Shown: positions 25,761-33,379 of the stretch, one piece after another
Layout of the letters: each line of letters starts with the position of its first letter
Position numbering within the stretch: the stretch's first letter is position 1
NCBI GenBank assembly: GCA_033763435.1
Contig: JANRKN010000007.1
Span: 1 to 64,000 of the forward strand
Reading direction: 5' to 3'
Source of the DNA: JANRKN01 sp033763435
Lineage (GTDB): Bacteria > Planctomycetota > Phycisphaerae > Phycisphaerales > UBA1924
Length of the DNA: 64,000 nucleotides
Program-made: the position numbers and the translations under genes
The notes under the pieces: generated by a model
Database searches by the model: none
What the model saw: the letters and a program-made list of their open reading frames with translations, nothing else
What the model was told of the DNA's origin: nothing

Positions 25761-26366
25761 ATGCCGGCAGCGAGCGTGACCTACCAGCGCACCCGCGAGA
25801 TGACGGTCGATGAGTTGCTTCTCGAGAACCGGGTGGTCTTCCTGATCGGGGAGATCAACCACGCCTCGGCCGCGCGGGTGATGATGCAGATGCTGTACCT
25901 GGAGAACCAGGGCCGCGGCAAGGACATCAACTTCTACATCAACTCGCCGGGCGGGGCGGTCGACGACACGCTCGCGCTGTACGACACGATGAAGTTCATG
26001 AGCTCGCCCGTGAGCACGTACTGCATCGGTCGCGCCTATTCGGGCGCGGCGGTGCTGCTCGCGGCGGGCGTGAAGGGCAAGCGGTTCATCCTGCCTCACG
26101 CAAAGGTGATGATCCATCAGCCCTGGGGCGGCGTGACGGGTCAGGCCGAGGACATCAAGATCCAGGCCGAGCAGATCATCAAGATGAAGGCTGAGCTCAA
26201 CCGCGTGCTGTCGGAGTGCACCGGGCAGGCGGTTGAGAACATCCAGCGCGACAGCGAGCGCGATAAGTACTTCTCCGCCGAGCAGGCCCGCGACTACGGG
26301 CTGGTGGACGAGGTGCTGAACAACTCTCCCAAGGGCGTCGCGAACGTGATCCCCGGCGTGCGCTGA
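25761..26366 (+). CDS. clpP: ATP-dependent Clp protease proteolytic subunit, copy 1 (intact triad)
   Basis: 201 residues from ATG 25761, supported by AGGAGGT six bases upstream; a longer in-frame start would translate the upstream repeats and is rejected. Serine protease of the Clp barrel. Triad seen: Ser in GRAYSGAAVLL near 94 (family GQAASMGA), His in HAKVMIHQPWGG near 119, Asp in RDSERDKYFSA near 168. The residues beside the Ser (Y-S-G instead of A-S-M) are unusual. clpP2 follows 72 bases later, so hetero-oligomers of the two subunits are likely (inference). Confidence 0.93.
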   Translation: MPAASVTYQRTREMTVDELLLENRVVFLIGEINHASAARVMMQMLYLENQGRGKDINFYINSPGGAVDDTLALYDTMKFMSSPVSTYCIGRAYSGAAVLLAAGVKGKRFILPHAKVMIHQPWGGVTGQAEDIKIQAEQIIKMKAELNRVLSECTGQAVENIQRDSERDKYFSAEQARDYGLVDEVLNNSPKGVANVIPGVR

Positions 26367-26438
26367 GCGCGCGGCGCCGAGACTTCGCCGACCGCGTCAA
26401 CGACCGAACCCTGAAATTCCCGCTCACTGGAGCTGAAC

Positions 26439-27068
26439 ATGTCCGGCTATCTGGTCCCGATCGTGATCGAAAAGTCCGCCAAGGGCGAGCGCGCGTACGA
26501 CATCTACTCGCGCCTGCTCAAGGACCGCATCGTGTTCCTGGGCGGGCCTGTCAACGACGACATCGCCAACCTGATCGTCGCCCAGCTTCTGTTCCTGGCG
26601 AACGAAGACCCCAAGAACGACATCCACCTGTACGTGAACTCGCCGGGCGGAAGCGTCTCGGCGGGGCTGGGCATCATCGACACGATGAAGTTCATCCAGT
26701 GCGACGTGTGCACGTACATCATCGGGCAGGCCGCGACCATGGGCAGCCTCATCGCGACCAGCGGCACCAAGGGCAAGCGCTACACGCTGACCAACGCCCG
26801 CAACCTGATGCACCAGCCGCTGCTGGGGGGCGTCATGGAAGGCCAGGCGACGGACCTCGAGATCGAGGCGCGCGAGATGCTCCGCATCCGCGACCGCCTG
26901 TACCAGATCTACGCCGACGCGACCGGCCAGAACACCGACAAGATCGCCAAGGACTGCGACCGCAACAAGTGGCTCGATGACCGCGAGATGCTCGAGTACG
27001 GCCTGGTCGATCAGGTCCTCCAGCGCATGCCCGCGACCACCCGCTCCAAGAGCAACGACGACGAGTAA
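26439..27068 (+). CDS. Clp protease proteolytic subunit-like protein, copy 2 (degenerate active site)
   Basis: 209 residues with full ClpP fold (VNSPGGSVSAGLGIIDTMKF, LMHQPLLGGVMEGQATDLEI, EYGLVDQVL). The catalytic motif reads GQAATMGSLIA where ClpP has GQAASMGA, so the nucleophilic Ser is Thr (codon ACC near 26736). The third triad residue is also changed: DCDRNKWL aligns with DTERDRFL, placing Asn (AAC) at the catalytic Asp. The His is kept. This resembles the non-catalytic ClpR subunits of cyanobacteria and chloroplasts and the Asn-bearing ClpP1 of Listeria. Probably a structural or regulatory partner of ClpP1. A strong terminator follows. Confidence 0.92.
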   Translation: MSGYLVPIVIEKSAKGERAYDIYSRLLKDRIVFLGGPVNDDIANLIVAQLLFLANEDPKNDIHLYVNSPGGSVSAGLGIIDTMKFIQCDVCTYIIGQAATMGSLIATSGTKGKRYTLTNARNLMHQPLLGGVMEGQATDLEIEAREMLRIRDRLYQIYADATGQNTDKIAKDCDRNKWLDDREMLEYGLVDQVLQRMPATTRSKSNDDE

Positions 27069-27104
27069 GCTCGCTCGGCGCCAACCACCTCGGAAAGCAT
27101 GACC

Positions 27105-27134
27105 AAGCCCCCGCCCACGCAGGCGGGGGCTTTT
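27105..27134 (+). terminator. Rho-independent terminator after the clpP pair
   Basis: An 11-bp perfect stem (AAGCCCCCGCC with GGCGGGGGCTT) with a 6-base CACGCA loop ends in TTTT. It begins 37 bases after the clpP2 stop and closes the clpP1-clpP2 transcript. Confidence 0.92.
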
Positions 27135-27184
27135 CGTTGTGAGGCGGCGCCCAAAGTTCGGCCCTTCCCGCGTACAGTCCGGGC

Positions 27185-27814
27185 GTGAAGCAGATCACGA
27201 TCAGCGTGGCGTGCGGGCTCTTGCTCGCGTCGTGTACGAGTGATTTCTCGACCTCGGGCGATGCCGCCCGCGCGAGCGCGGACGAGCTGCGCACGCAGAA
27301 CCAGGCGCTGAAGCTCCGCATCGGCGAGCTTGAGGCGAAACTGAGCGAGGCGAATGCCGCGCGCGAGGCGGCGCTGAGCAAGGACGTGCTCGAGGCGCTG
27401 CCGCGGATCGCCGAGGTGCGTGTGGGCTCGCTCTCGGGGCTGGAGCCCCCCGCGGGCGTGTCGGCCGCGGAGACCGTTGCCGCGACGTCGGTCGTGGTGT
27501 ACGTCGAGCCGGTCGATGGCCGAGGGCGCTTCACGCAGGCGGTGGGCGCGCTGAGCGCCGACGCGACGCTGATGCCGCCGGTCGAGGCCAAGGGCCAGCC
27601 GCGTGCGCTCGGGAGCGTGACGCTCAGCGCCGGGCAGCTTCGCGAGGCCTACCGCTCGGGCCTCACGGGGACGCACTACGAGGTTTCGATCCCGCTCACG
27701 CCCGCGCTCGAGCCCGCGGCACGCACGGGCACGCTCGTGATCCGCGTCAAGTTCGACGACGCCCTCACGGGCCGATCGCTGCGTGCCGAACAGACCATCG
27801 GCAAGGCGCGGTAA
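27185..27814 (+). CDS. Putative lipoprotein with coiled coil
   Basis: 209 residues from GTG 27185. The N-terminus MKQITISVACGLLLASCTSD is a lipoprotein signal with lipobox LASC (Cys 17); D at +4 after the Cys gives no clear sorting rule outside E. coli. Residues about 32-65 (ADELRTQNQALKLRIGELEAKLSEA) form a predicted coiled coil, followed by a beta-rich domain (TSVVVYVEPVDGRGRFTQAVG, and TGTLVIRVKFDDALTGRSL near the end). No family recognised. It stands alone between the clpP terminator and a repeat-rich intergenic region. An envelope-anchored role is inferred from the lipobox. Confidence 0.75.
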   Translation: MKQITISVACGLLLASCTSDFSTSGDAARASADELRTQNQALKLRIGELEAKLSEANAAREAALSKDVLEALPRIAEVRVGSLSGLEPPAGVSAAETVAATSVVVYVEPVDGRGRFTQAVGALSADATLMPPVEAKGQPRALGSVTLSAGQLREAYRSGLTGTHYEVSIPLTPALEPAARTGTLVIRVKFDDALTGRSLRAEQTIGKAR

Positions 27815-27820
27815 GGCCAG

Positions 27821-27927
27821 AAGTGGTCAAGTGGCAGAGTGGCAGAGTGGCACAGTGGCGAGTTGCGCCGCGCGACATCACTCGCTCCGGCACTCAGTCA
27901 CTCGACCACTTGACCACTTGACCACTT
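27821..27927. repeat. GTGG-rich intergenic repeat, copy B, with inverted arms
   Basis: The left arm AAGTGGTCAAGTGG with GCAGAGTGGCAGAGTGGC recurs inverted on the right as CCACTTGACCACTTG, itself repeated in overlap. The element sits between the convergent lipoprotein and phosphofructokinase genes and shares units with 24231-24276. It could fold into a long imperfect hairpin in either transcript. Confidence 0.7.
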
Positions 27928-27930
27928 GGC

Positions 27931-27951
27931 GGTCGGCTCGGAGAGCCGACC
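27931..27951. repeat. REP-like palindrome between convergent genes
   Basis: Perfect 8-bp arms GGTCGGCT and AGCCGACC with a 5-base loop CGGAG. It lies 11 bases from the phosphofructokinase stop and next to repeat copy B. No T-run, so it is more like a REP or mRNA-end-protecting element than a classical terminator. Confidence 0.6.
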
Positions 27952-27961
27952 TACCCGCAAC

Positions 27962-29164
27962 TCAGATCCGTTCCATCGGCAGGATCTCGCCCACGAGCGG
28001 GCGGAGATAGTCAAGGAACGCGGGCGAGACGTTGTTGTGCCCGAGCATGAACTCGGCGGGCATGTGGCGCGTCTTGGCCGCGACGTCGGTCAGCTCCTGG
28101 CGCTTGAACTCGGCGCGGTAGGGCTTGCCCGGTGCGCGGGTGATGGCGACCGAGCCGTCGGTCGCGCCCTCGGCGACGAGCCTCGCAGCAAAGCGCCCGG
28201 CCTCGCGCGCCTCGAAGCGGTCGACGGGCGACGCGTCGGGCCAGCAGCGCTGCAGATACCCGAACGTGTCGGCGCGGACCCGCGGCGGCTTGGACAGGTT
28301 CATCCGCCGCGTCAGCTTGTCCTTCACCAGATCCGCCAGCGCGTCGCCCAGCGCGCCCGTGCCCGAGAGCTGAACGTTGCCGTGCGCGTCCTTGTCGAGG
28401 TTCTCGACCAGCGTCGTCGCGATGGCGCGGCCCTGCTTGTCCTGGATGCCCTCGCTCACGGCGATCTGGCAGCGCCCGTACTGGACGTAGACCTTCTCGA
28501 CGTCCTCGATGAAGCGCTCAGAATCGAAGGGCACTTCGGGGAGATAGATCAGGTGCGGGCCGTCGCCGTCGATCTGGCGCGCGAGCGCCGAGGCCGCCGT
28601 GAGGAACCCGGCGTGCCGGCCCATGACGACGTTGATCTTGACGCCCGGGAGCGAGCGATTGTCGAGGTTGTCGGCGAGGAAAGCGGTGGCGACAAAGCGC
28701 GCGGCCGAGGGATAGCCCGGCGTGTGGTCGTTGCCCATCAGGTCGTTGTCGACCGTCTTGGGCACGTGCATGCACTGGAGCTGATAGCCCTTCTGCTTGG
28801 CGAGGTCGTTGACGATGCGGCAGGTGTCCGACGAGTCGTTGCCGCCGATATAGAAGAAGTAGCGGATGTCGAGCTTCTCGCAGTTCTGGAGGATCTGGGC
28901 GCAGTACGCGGGGTCGGGCTTGTCGCGCGAGGAACCCAGCGCCGCGGCGGGCGAAAGCGCGAGCCGCTCGAGCCGTTCCTGAGGCAGGCCCGTGAGGTCG
29001 ACGACCTGACCCTTGACGAGCCCGTTGACACCGTGGCGCATGCCGAGGATCGACTTGACGCCTGAGAAGTTGCGCAAGCCCTCGACGACGCCCACGAGCG
29101 AGGCATTGATGACGGCGGTGGGCCCGCCCGACTGACCGACGACCGCGTTGCCGGAGATGGCCAT
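27962..29164 (-). CDS. pfp: 6-phosphofructokinase, probably pyrophosphate-dependent
   Basis: Phosphorylates fructose-6-phosphate in glycolysis. 400 residues from ATG 29164 (MAISGNAVVGQSGGPTAVINASL, the donor-binding start). The donor loop reads YIGGNDSSDT; ATP enzymes have GGDGS or GGDGT while PPi enzymes have GGDDS, so the Asp in fourth position favours PPi. The catalytic loop is PKTVDNDL (PPi type PKTIDxDL, ATP type PGTIDND), again favouring PPi. MGRHAGFL is conserved. Asn in third position is an uncommon variant. Reversible PPi use would suit both glycolysis and gluconeogenesis. Divergent from the large amidohydrolase gene across 183 bases. Confidence 0.85.
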   Translation of the reverse strand: MAISGNAVVGQSGGPTAVINASLVGVVEGLRNFSGVKSILGMRHGVNGLVKGQVVDLTGLPQERLERLALSPAAALGSSRDKPDPAYCAQILQNCEKLDIRYFFYIGGNDSSDTCRIVNDLAKQKGYQLQCMHVPKTVDNDLMGNDHTPGYPSAARFVATAFLADNLDNRSLPGVKINVVMGRHAGFLTAASALARQIDGDGPHLIYLPEVPFDSERFIEDVEKVYVQYGRCQIAVSEGIQDKQGRAIATTLVENLDKDAHGNVQLSGTGALGDALADLVKDKLTRRMNLSKPPRVRADTFGYLQRCWPDASPVDRFEAREAGRFAARLVAEGATDGSVAITRAPGKPYRAEFKRQELTDVAAKTRHMPAEFMLGHNNVSPAFLDYLRPLVGEILPMERI

Positions 29165-29347
29165 GGGTGAATTCCTGTGTGCCCGGCGCTGTCGCGTCGG
29201 GGATGCCGCGTGCAAGGCAGGCGAGAAGAGGATCCGCAGGCCCTCTTTCCGCTCCGGGGCATGATAGAGCCCCGTGGGCCCGGCGGCTTGGGCCTGAAAA
29301 ACTCGGGGAGAACGCACGCCCACGCGAAGGCCGGTAGGCTCTTGCCC

Positions 29348-32300
29348 ATGCAGAGTTTTTCACGTTCGGTGCGAGTTCGGATGTCCTGGATTGAATCAGC
29401 GCTGGCGTTCGCGGCGTGCGTGCTGGCGGGGCTGAGTTCGCCCCTGGGTGCGCAGCCGACGAGCACGAGCCCGCTCGCGCCGCCGGTGAACGGCGTGCGT
29501 CAAACCGAGGTTGGCCTGATCGCGCTGACGGGCGCGACGGTGCACGTGAGCCCGGAGCGAACGATCGAGAGCGCGACGGTGGTGATCCGCGAAGGCGTAA
29601 TCGAGGCCGTGGGCGCGGACGTGAAGCCCCCGGCAGGCGCGCGGGTCGTGGACCTTACAGGCAAGCATCTTTACGCGGCGTTCGTCGAGCCGTGGCTTGA
29701 GATTGATGTCGCCAAGCCAGACGCCCGCGCACCGGGCCGGCACTGGAACGATCGCGTGACGCCCGAGCGCGACGCCGCGAGCGTGCGAGGCTTGGACGAG
29801 GGCACGGCCGAGACTTTCCGCAAGATGGGTTTCGGCACGGTGGGCATCGTCCCGCGCGGCGGGATCTTCCAAGGCTGGTCGGCCGCGGCGAGCACGGGCA
29901 AGCGCCCGTCGGACGAGAGCGCGGCATGGACGGGCCTGCTGCGGTCGAAGAACTTCCAGGCCGTGACGTTCGACGCGGCGGGCCGGGGCGAAGAGGACGA
30001 TCAGTACCCCAGCTCGCTGATGGGCGCGATCGCGCTGATGCGTCAGACGCTGATGGACGCGCGCTGGCAGGAGGACCGTCGGAAGGCGGGGCTCGAGCGC
30101 GGGCCGAAGAACGCGCTGGACGAGCTGGCGGGCGCGCCGCGGATGGTGTTCAGCGCGACGGATGACCTCGACGTGCTGCGGATCGGGAAGGTGGTGCGCG
30201 AGCAGGGCGAGGCGCTGGCGAAGAACGCGGCGGTGATCGGCTCGGGCATGGAGTATCAGCGCCTGGCGCCGATCGCTGAGGACGGGATGCCGATCGCGCT
30301 GCCGCTGAGTTTCCCGCGGACGCCGGAAGTAGCGAGCGTCGGCGGCGTGGAACGGATCGACCTGCGCGAGCTGATGGCGTGGGAGCAGGCGCCGAGCAAC
30401 CCGCGGCGAGTGGACGAGGCGTACGCGCAGGCAACAGGCGATCGCGGGCGCGTGAGCCTCACGACCGCGAAGATGCGCGACCGGGGCGAGTTCTGGTCGA
30501 ACCTGCGCCAGGCGATGCGCCACGGCCTGAGCGAAGAGCGGGCGCTGGCCATGCTGACGACCAACCCCGCGCGGCTGCTGGGCGTCGAGGACCGCGTGGG
30601 CACGATCGAGCCCGGGAAGGACGCGACGATGCTGGTCGCCGACGGGCCGGCCTTCCGCGCGAAGACCATCAAGCGCGCAATCTGGGTCCGTGGCGTGGAG
30701 CACGTGCTCGAGCGTGAGAAGACCAAGCTTGAGGGCACGTGGGCGCTGACGCTGGGCGATGTGCCGGGCGTGGAGATGGAGATCGACGCGGAGAACGCGA
30801 TCACACTGCGCGACACGACGCGGACGATCCCCGAGAAAACGGACGAGGCCAAGAAGGACGAGGCCAAGCAGGAAGACGCCAAGCCCGACGAGTCCAAGGC
30901 CGAGCCCGCGGGTGAAGAGCCCAAGAAGGACGAGGCCAAGCCGGATCAGGCCCAGCCCGAGAACAAGCCCGAAGCCAAGCCGGAGAGCAAGCCCAAGCAT
31001 CCGTCAGTGAAGGCTCGCAACGTCCGCGTGGATGACGGCCGGATCGATTTCGTCTTCACGCACGACGAGTTCACGGGGCCGAACGACGGCGGCAAGGGCG
31101 TCTTCACGCTCACCGGCGTGCTGCAGGACCTTCGCGAGGGCGACTCGGTGCGCGAGAACGCGCTGCTGCTGGGCACGGGCCTTCGCGCCGACGGCTCGCG
31201 CTTTGCGTGGAAGGCTGTCAAGAAGGCGCAGGACGCCGCAGCCGCCGACGCCAAGAAGGATGACCAGAGCAAGGACGATAAGGACAAGAAGAAGACCGCC
31301 GAGGACGCGATGCCCGCGTCGATGCTCGGCACGTGGCGCATCACGACGATCGACGACCGCGCGGACCTGGCGTCGACGCTCACGCACATCGTCGTTGCGG
31401 ACGGCGCGGTCACGCTCAAGGCCAAGCACGAAGGCAAGGACGTTGAGGTCGCCGCGACGGACGTGAAGATCGAGCCCGCGAGCCTCGCGTACCGCGTCGA
31501 TTCCGCGCCCGCGGGCGGCACCGGCGTCGTGAGCGTCACAGCGCGCCGGCTGAACAACCTGCTCGTGGGAACGCTGACGACGCCCGATGGCACGGCGCGT
31601 GCCTTCAAGGCCGCGAGGATCGCCGCACCGGGCGAAGAGCCGGGCGATGACGACGCGGAGTTGATCGAGGTCGCCTCGATCCCCGAGACGCTGGGCCTGC
31701 CCTTCGGGCCGTATGCCGTGACCGAGCCGATGCCGCTGCGGGGCAGCGTCGCGCTCACCAACGCGACGGTCTGGACGAGCAACGCCAAGGGCGAGATCAT
31801 CGAGCGCGGCACGGTGCTGATCGTCGACGGCAGGGTCGCGGCCGTAGGAACGAACGTGACCATCCCCGCGGGCGTGCGAACGATCGACGCGACGGGCAAG
31901 CACGTCACGGCCGGCATCATCGACGCCCACTCGCACACGGGCATCTCCCGCGGCGTGAACGAGGGCTCGCACGCCGCGACGGCCGAGGTGCGCATCCAAG
32001 ATGTCACGGACCCCGACGCGATCAACTGGTATCGCCAGCTCGCGGGCGGCATCACCAGCGTCAACAACCTGCACGGTTCGGCCAACCCGATCGGCGGGCA
32101 GAACGCGCTCAACAAGCTGCGCTGGGGCGCCGCGAGGCCCGACGACATGCACCTCACCGGGCCCGACGCCTACAGCGACGACAACCCGTTCGTGCCCGGC
32201 GCTCGCAAGAGCACGGCCTTCCCGGGCATCAAGTTCGCGCTCGGTGAGAACGTCAAGCAGAGCAACTGGGGCGACCGCTTCACCACGCGCTATCCGCAAA

Positions 32301-33298
32301 CGCGCATGGGCGTGGAGACGTTCATCCTCGATCGCTTCACCCAGGCACGCGAGTACGCGGCCGAGTGGGCCAAGTGGCGTGAAACCCCCTCGGGCCCCGC
32401 GCCCCGGCGCAACCTGCAGCTCGAGGCGCTGGCCGAGATCCTCGCGGGCGAACGGTTGATCCACTGCCACTCGTATCGTCAGGACGAGATCCTGATGCTC
32501 GCGCGCCTGAGCAAGCAGCTGGGCTTCAAGCTGGGCAGCTATCAGCACATCCTCGAGGGGTACAAGGTCGCCGATGCCGTGCGCGAGTCCGCTCGGGGCG
32601 CCTCGGCGTTCAGCGACTGGTGGGCGTTCAAGGTCGAGGTGCAGGACGCGGTGCCCCAGGCCGGCCCCATCATGTGGGAGCAGGGCGTCGTGGTTTCGTA
32701 CAACTCCGACTCGGACGAGCTCGCGCGCCGGATGAACCTCGAGGCCGCGAAGGCCGTGAAGTATGGCAACGACCTGCCCGAGACCGAAGCCTGGAAGTTT
32801 GTGACGATCAACCCGGCGATTCAGCTGGGCGTTGAGACGCTCGTGGGCTCGCTGGAGGTCGGCAAGGACGGCGACGTTGCGGTCTGGTCGGGCCATCCGA
32901 TGAGCGTCATGAGCCGGTGCGAGCGGACGATTATCGACGGCGTCGAGCGCTTCAGCCTCGAGAAGGACGCCGCGGCCCGTGCGAACATCGCCCGCGAGCG
33001 CGAGCGCATCATCCAGAAGCTTGTCTCGGAAAAGAGCAAAGCGGGCGCCGGTAGCTCGGGCGGCACACCGACGGGCGATCGCCCGCGCGGACGCCGACCC
33101 CGGCAGCAGACCGATCAGCCCCCCACCGCTCCGCCGCAGGATGAACTTCGCGCGGGCGGCACGCTGATGGAGCGCATCCGCCAGCAGGCGCTCGAAGCGC
33201 ACTACCTCGACATGATGCGCCGCGGGCAGGATCCCGACACGCACCGCCGGGGTGTCTGCGGCTGCGACGAGATCGCCGTGTTCGTCGGACAGAACTGA
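29348..33298 (+). CDS. Exported double amidohydrolase-like protein
   Basis: 1316 residues from ATG 29348 (ATG 29381 also possible); signal peptide ending near PLGAQPTS. Two amidohydrolase units are fused. The N-terminal unit (about 45-470) keeps the edges of the fold (ALTGATVHVSPERTIESATVVIREG, and NPARLLGVEDRVGTIEPGKDATMLVADG) but lacks HxH: where PGLIDxHxH is expected it reads YAAFVEPWLEID. A Lys/Glu/Pro-rich linker follows (about 495-560). The C-terminal unit (about 790-1240) is canonical, with GKHVTAGIIDAHSHTG near 852-866, LIHCHSYRQDEILM, and VVSYNSDSDELARRMNLEAAKAVKYG as in imidazolonepropionase-like enzymes. Periplasmic hydrolase of unknown substrate; the N-terminal unit is probably structural or degenerate. 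Confidence 0.85.
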   Translation: MQSFSRSVRVRMSWIESALAFAACVLAGLSSPLGAQPTSTSPLAPPVNGVRQTEVGLIALTGATVHVSPERTIESATVVIREGVIEAVGADVKPPAGARVVDLTGKHLYAAFVEPWLEIDVAKPDARAPGRHWNDRVTPERDAASVRGLDEGTAETFRKMGFGTVGIVPRGGIFQGWSAAASTGKRPSDESAAWTGLLRSKNFQAVTFDAAGRGEEDDQYPSSLMGAIALMRQTLMDARWQEDRRKAGLERGPKNALDELAGAPRMVFSATDDLDVLRIGKVVREQGEALAKNAAVIGSGMEYQRLAPIAEDGMPIALPLSFPRTPEVASVGGVERIDLRELMAWEQAPSNPRRVDEAYAQATGDRGRVSLTTAKMRDRGEFWSNLRQAMRHGLSEERALAMLTTNPARLLGVEDRVGTIEPGKDATMLVADGPAFRAKTIKRAIWVRGVEHVLEREKTKLEGTWALTLGDVPGVEMEIDAENAITLRDTTRTIPEKTDEAKKDEAKQEDAKPDESKAEPAGEEPKKDEAKPDQAQPENKPEAKPESKPKHPSVKARNVRVDDGRIDFVFTHDEFTGPNDGGKGVFTLTGVLQDLREGDSVRENALLLGTGLRADGSRFAWKAVKKAQDAAAADAKKDDQSKDDKDKKKTAEDAMPASMLGTWRITTIDDRADLASTLTHIVVADGAVTLKAKHEGKDVEVAATDVKIEPASLAYRVDSAPAGGTGVVSVTARRLNNLLVGTLTTPDGTARAFKAARIAAPGEEPGDDDAELIEVASIPETLGLPFGPYAVTEPMPLRGSVALTNATVWTSNAKGEIIERGTVLIVDGRVAAVGTNVTIPAGVRTIDATGKHVTAGIIDAHSHTGISRGVNEGSHAATAEVRIQDVTDPDAINWYRQLAGGITSVNNLHGSANPIGGQNALNKLRWGAARPDDMHLTGPDAYSDDNPFVPGARKSTAFPGIKFALGENVKQSNWGDRFTTRYPQTRMGVETFILDRFTQAREYAAEWAKWRETPSGPAPRRNLQLEALAEILAGERLIHCHSYRQDEILMLARLSKQLGFKLGSYQHILEGYKVADAVRESARGASAFSDWWAFKVEVQDAVPQAGPIMWEQGVVVSYNSDSDELARRMNLEAAKAVKYGNDLPETEAWKFVTINPAIQLGVETLVGSLEVGKDGDVAVWSGHPMSVMSRCERTIIDGVERFSLEKDAAARANIARERERIIQKLVSEKSKAGAGSSGGTPTGDRPRGRRPRQQTDQPPTAPPQDELRAGGTLMERIRQQALEAHYLDMMRRGQDPDTHRRGVCGCDEIAVFVGQN

Positions 33299-33379
33299 AA
33301 CGGAAGAAACTTCGCTCCCCTGCCACGGTCCAGCATTCCCCACCGCTCGCACCATTCACCCACCAACACCTCATCTCCC

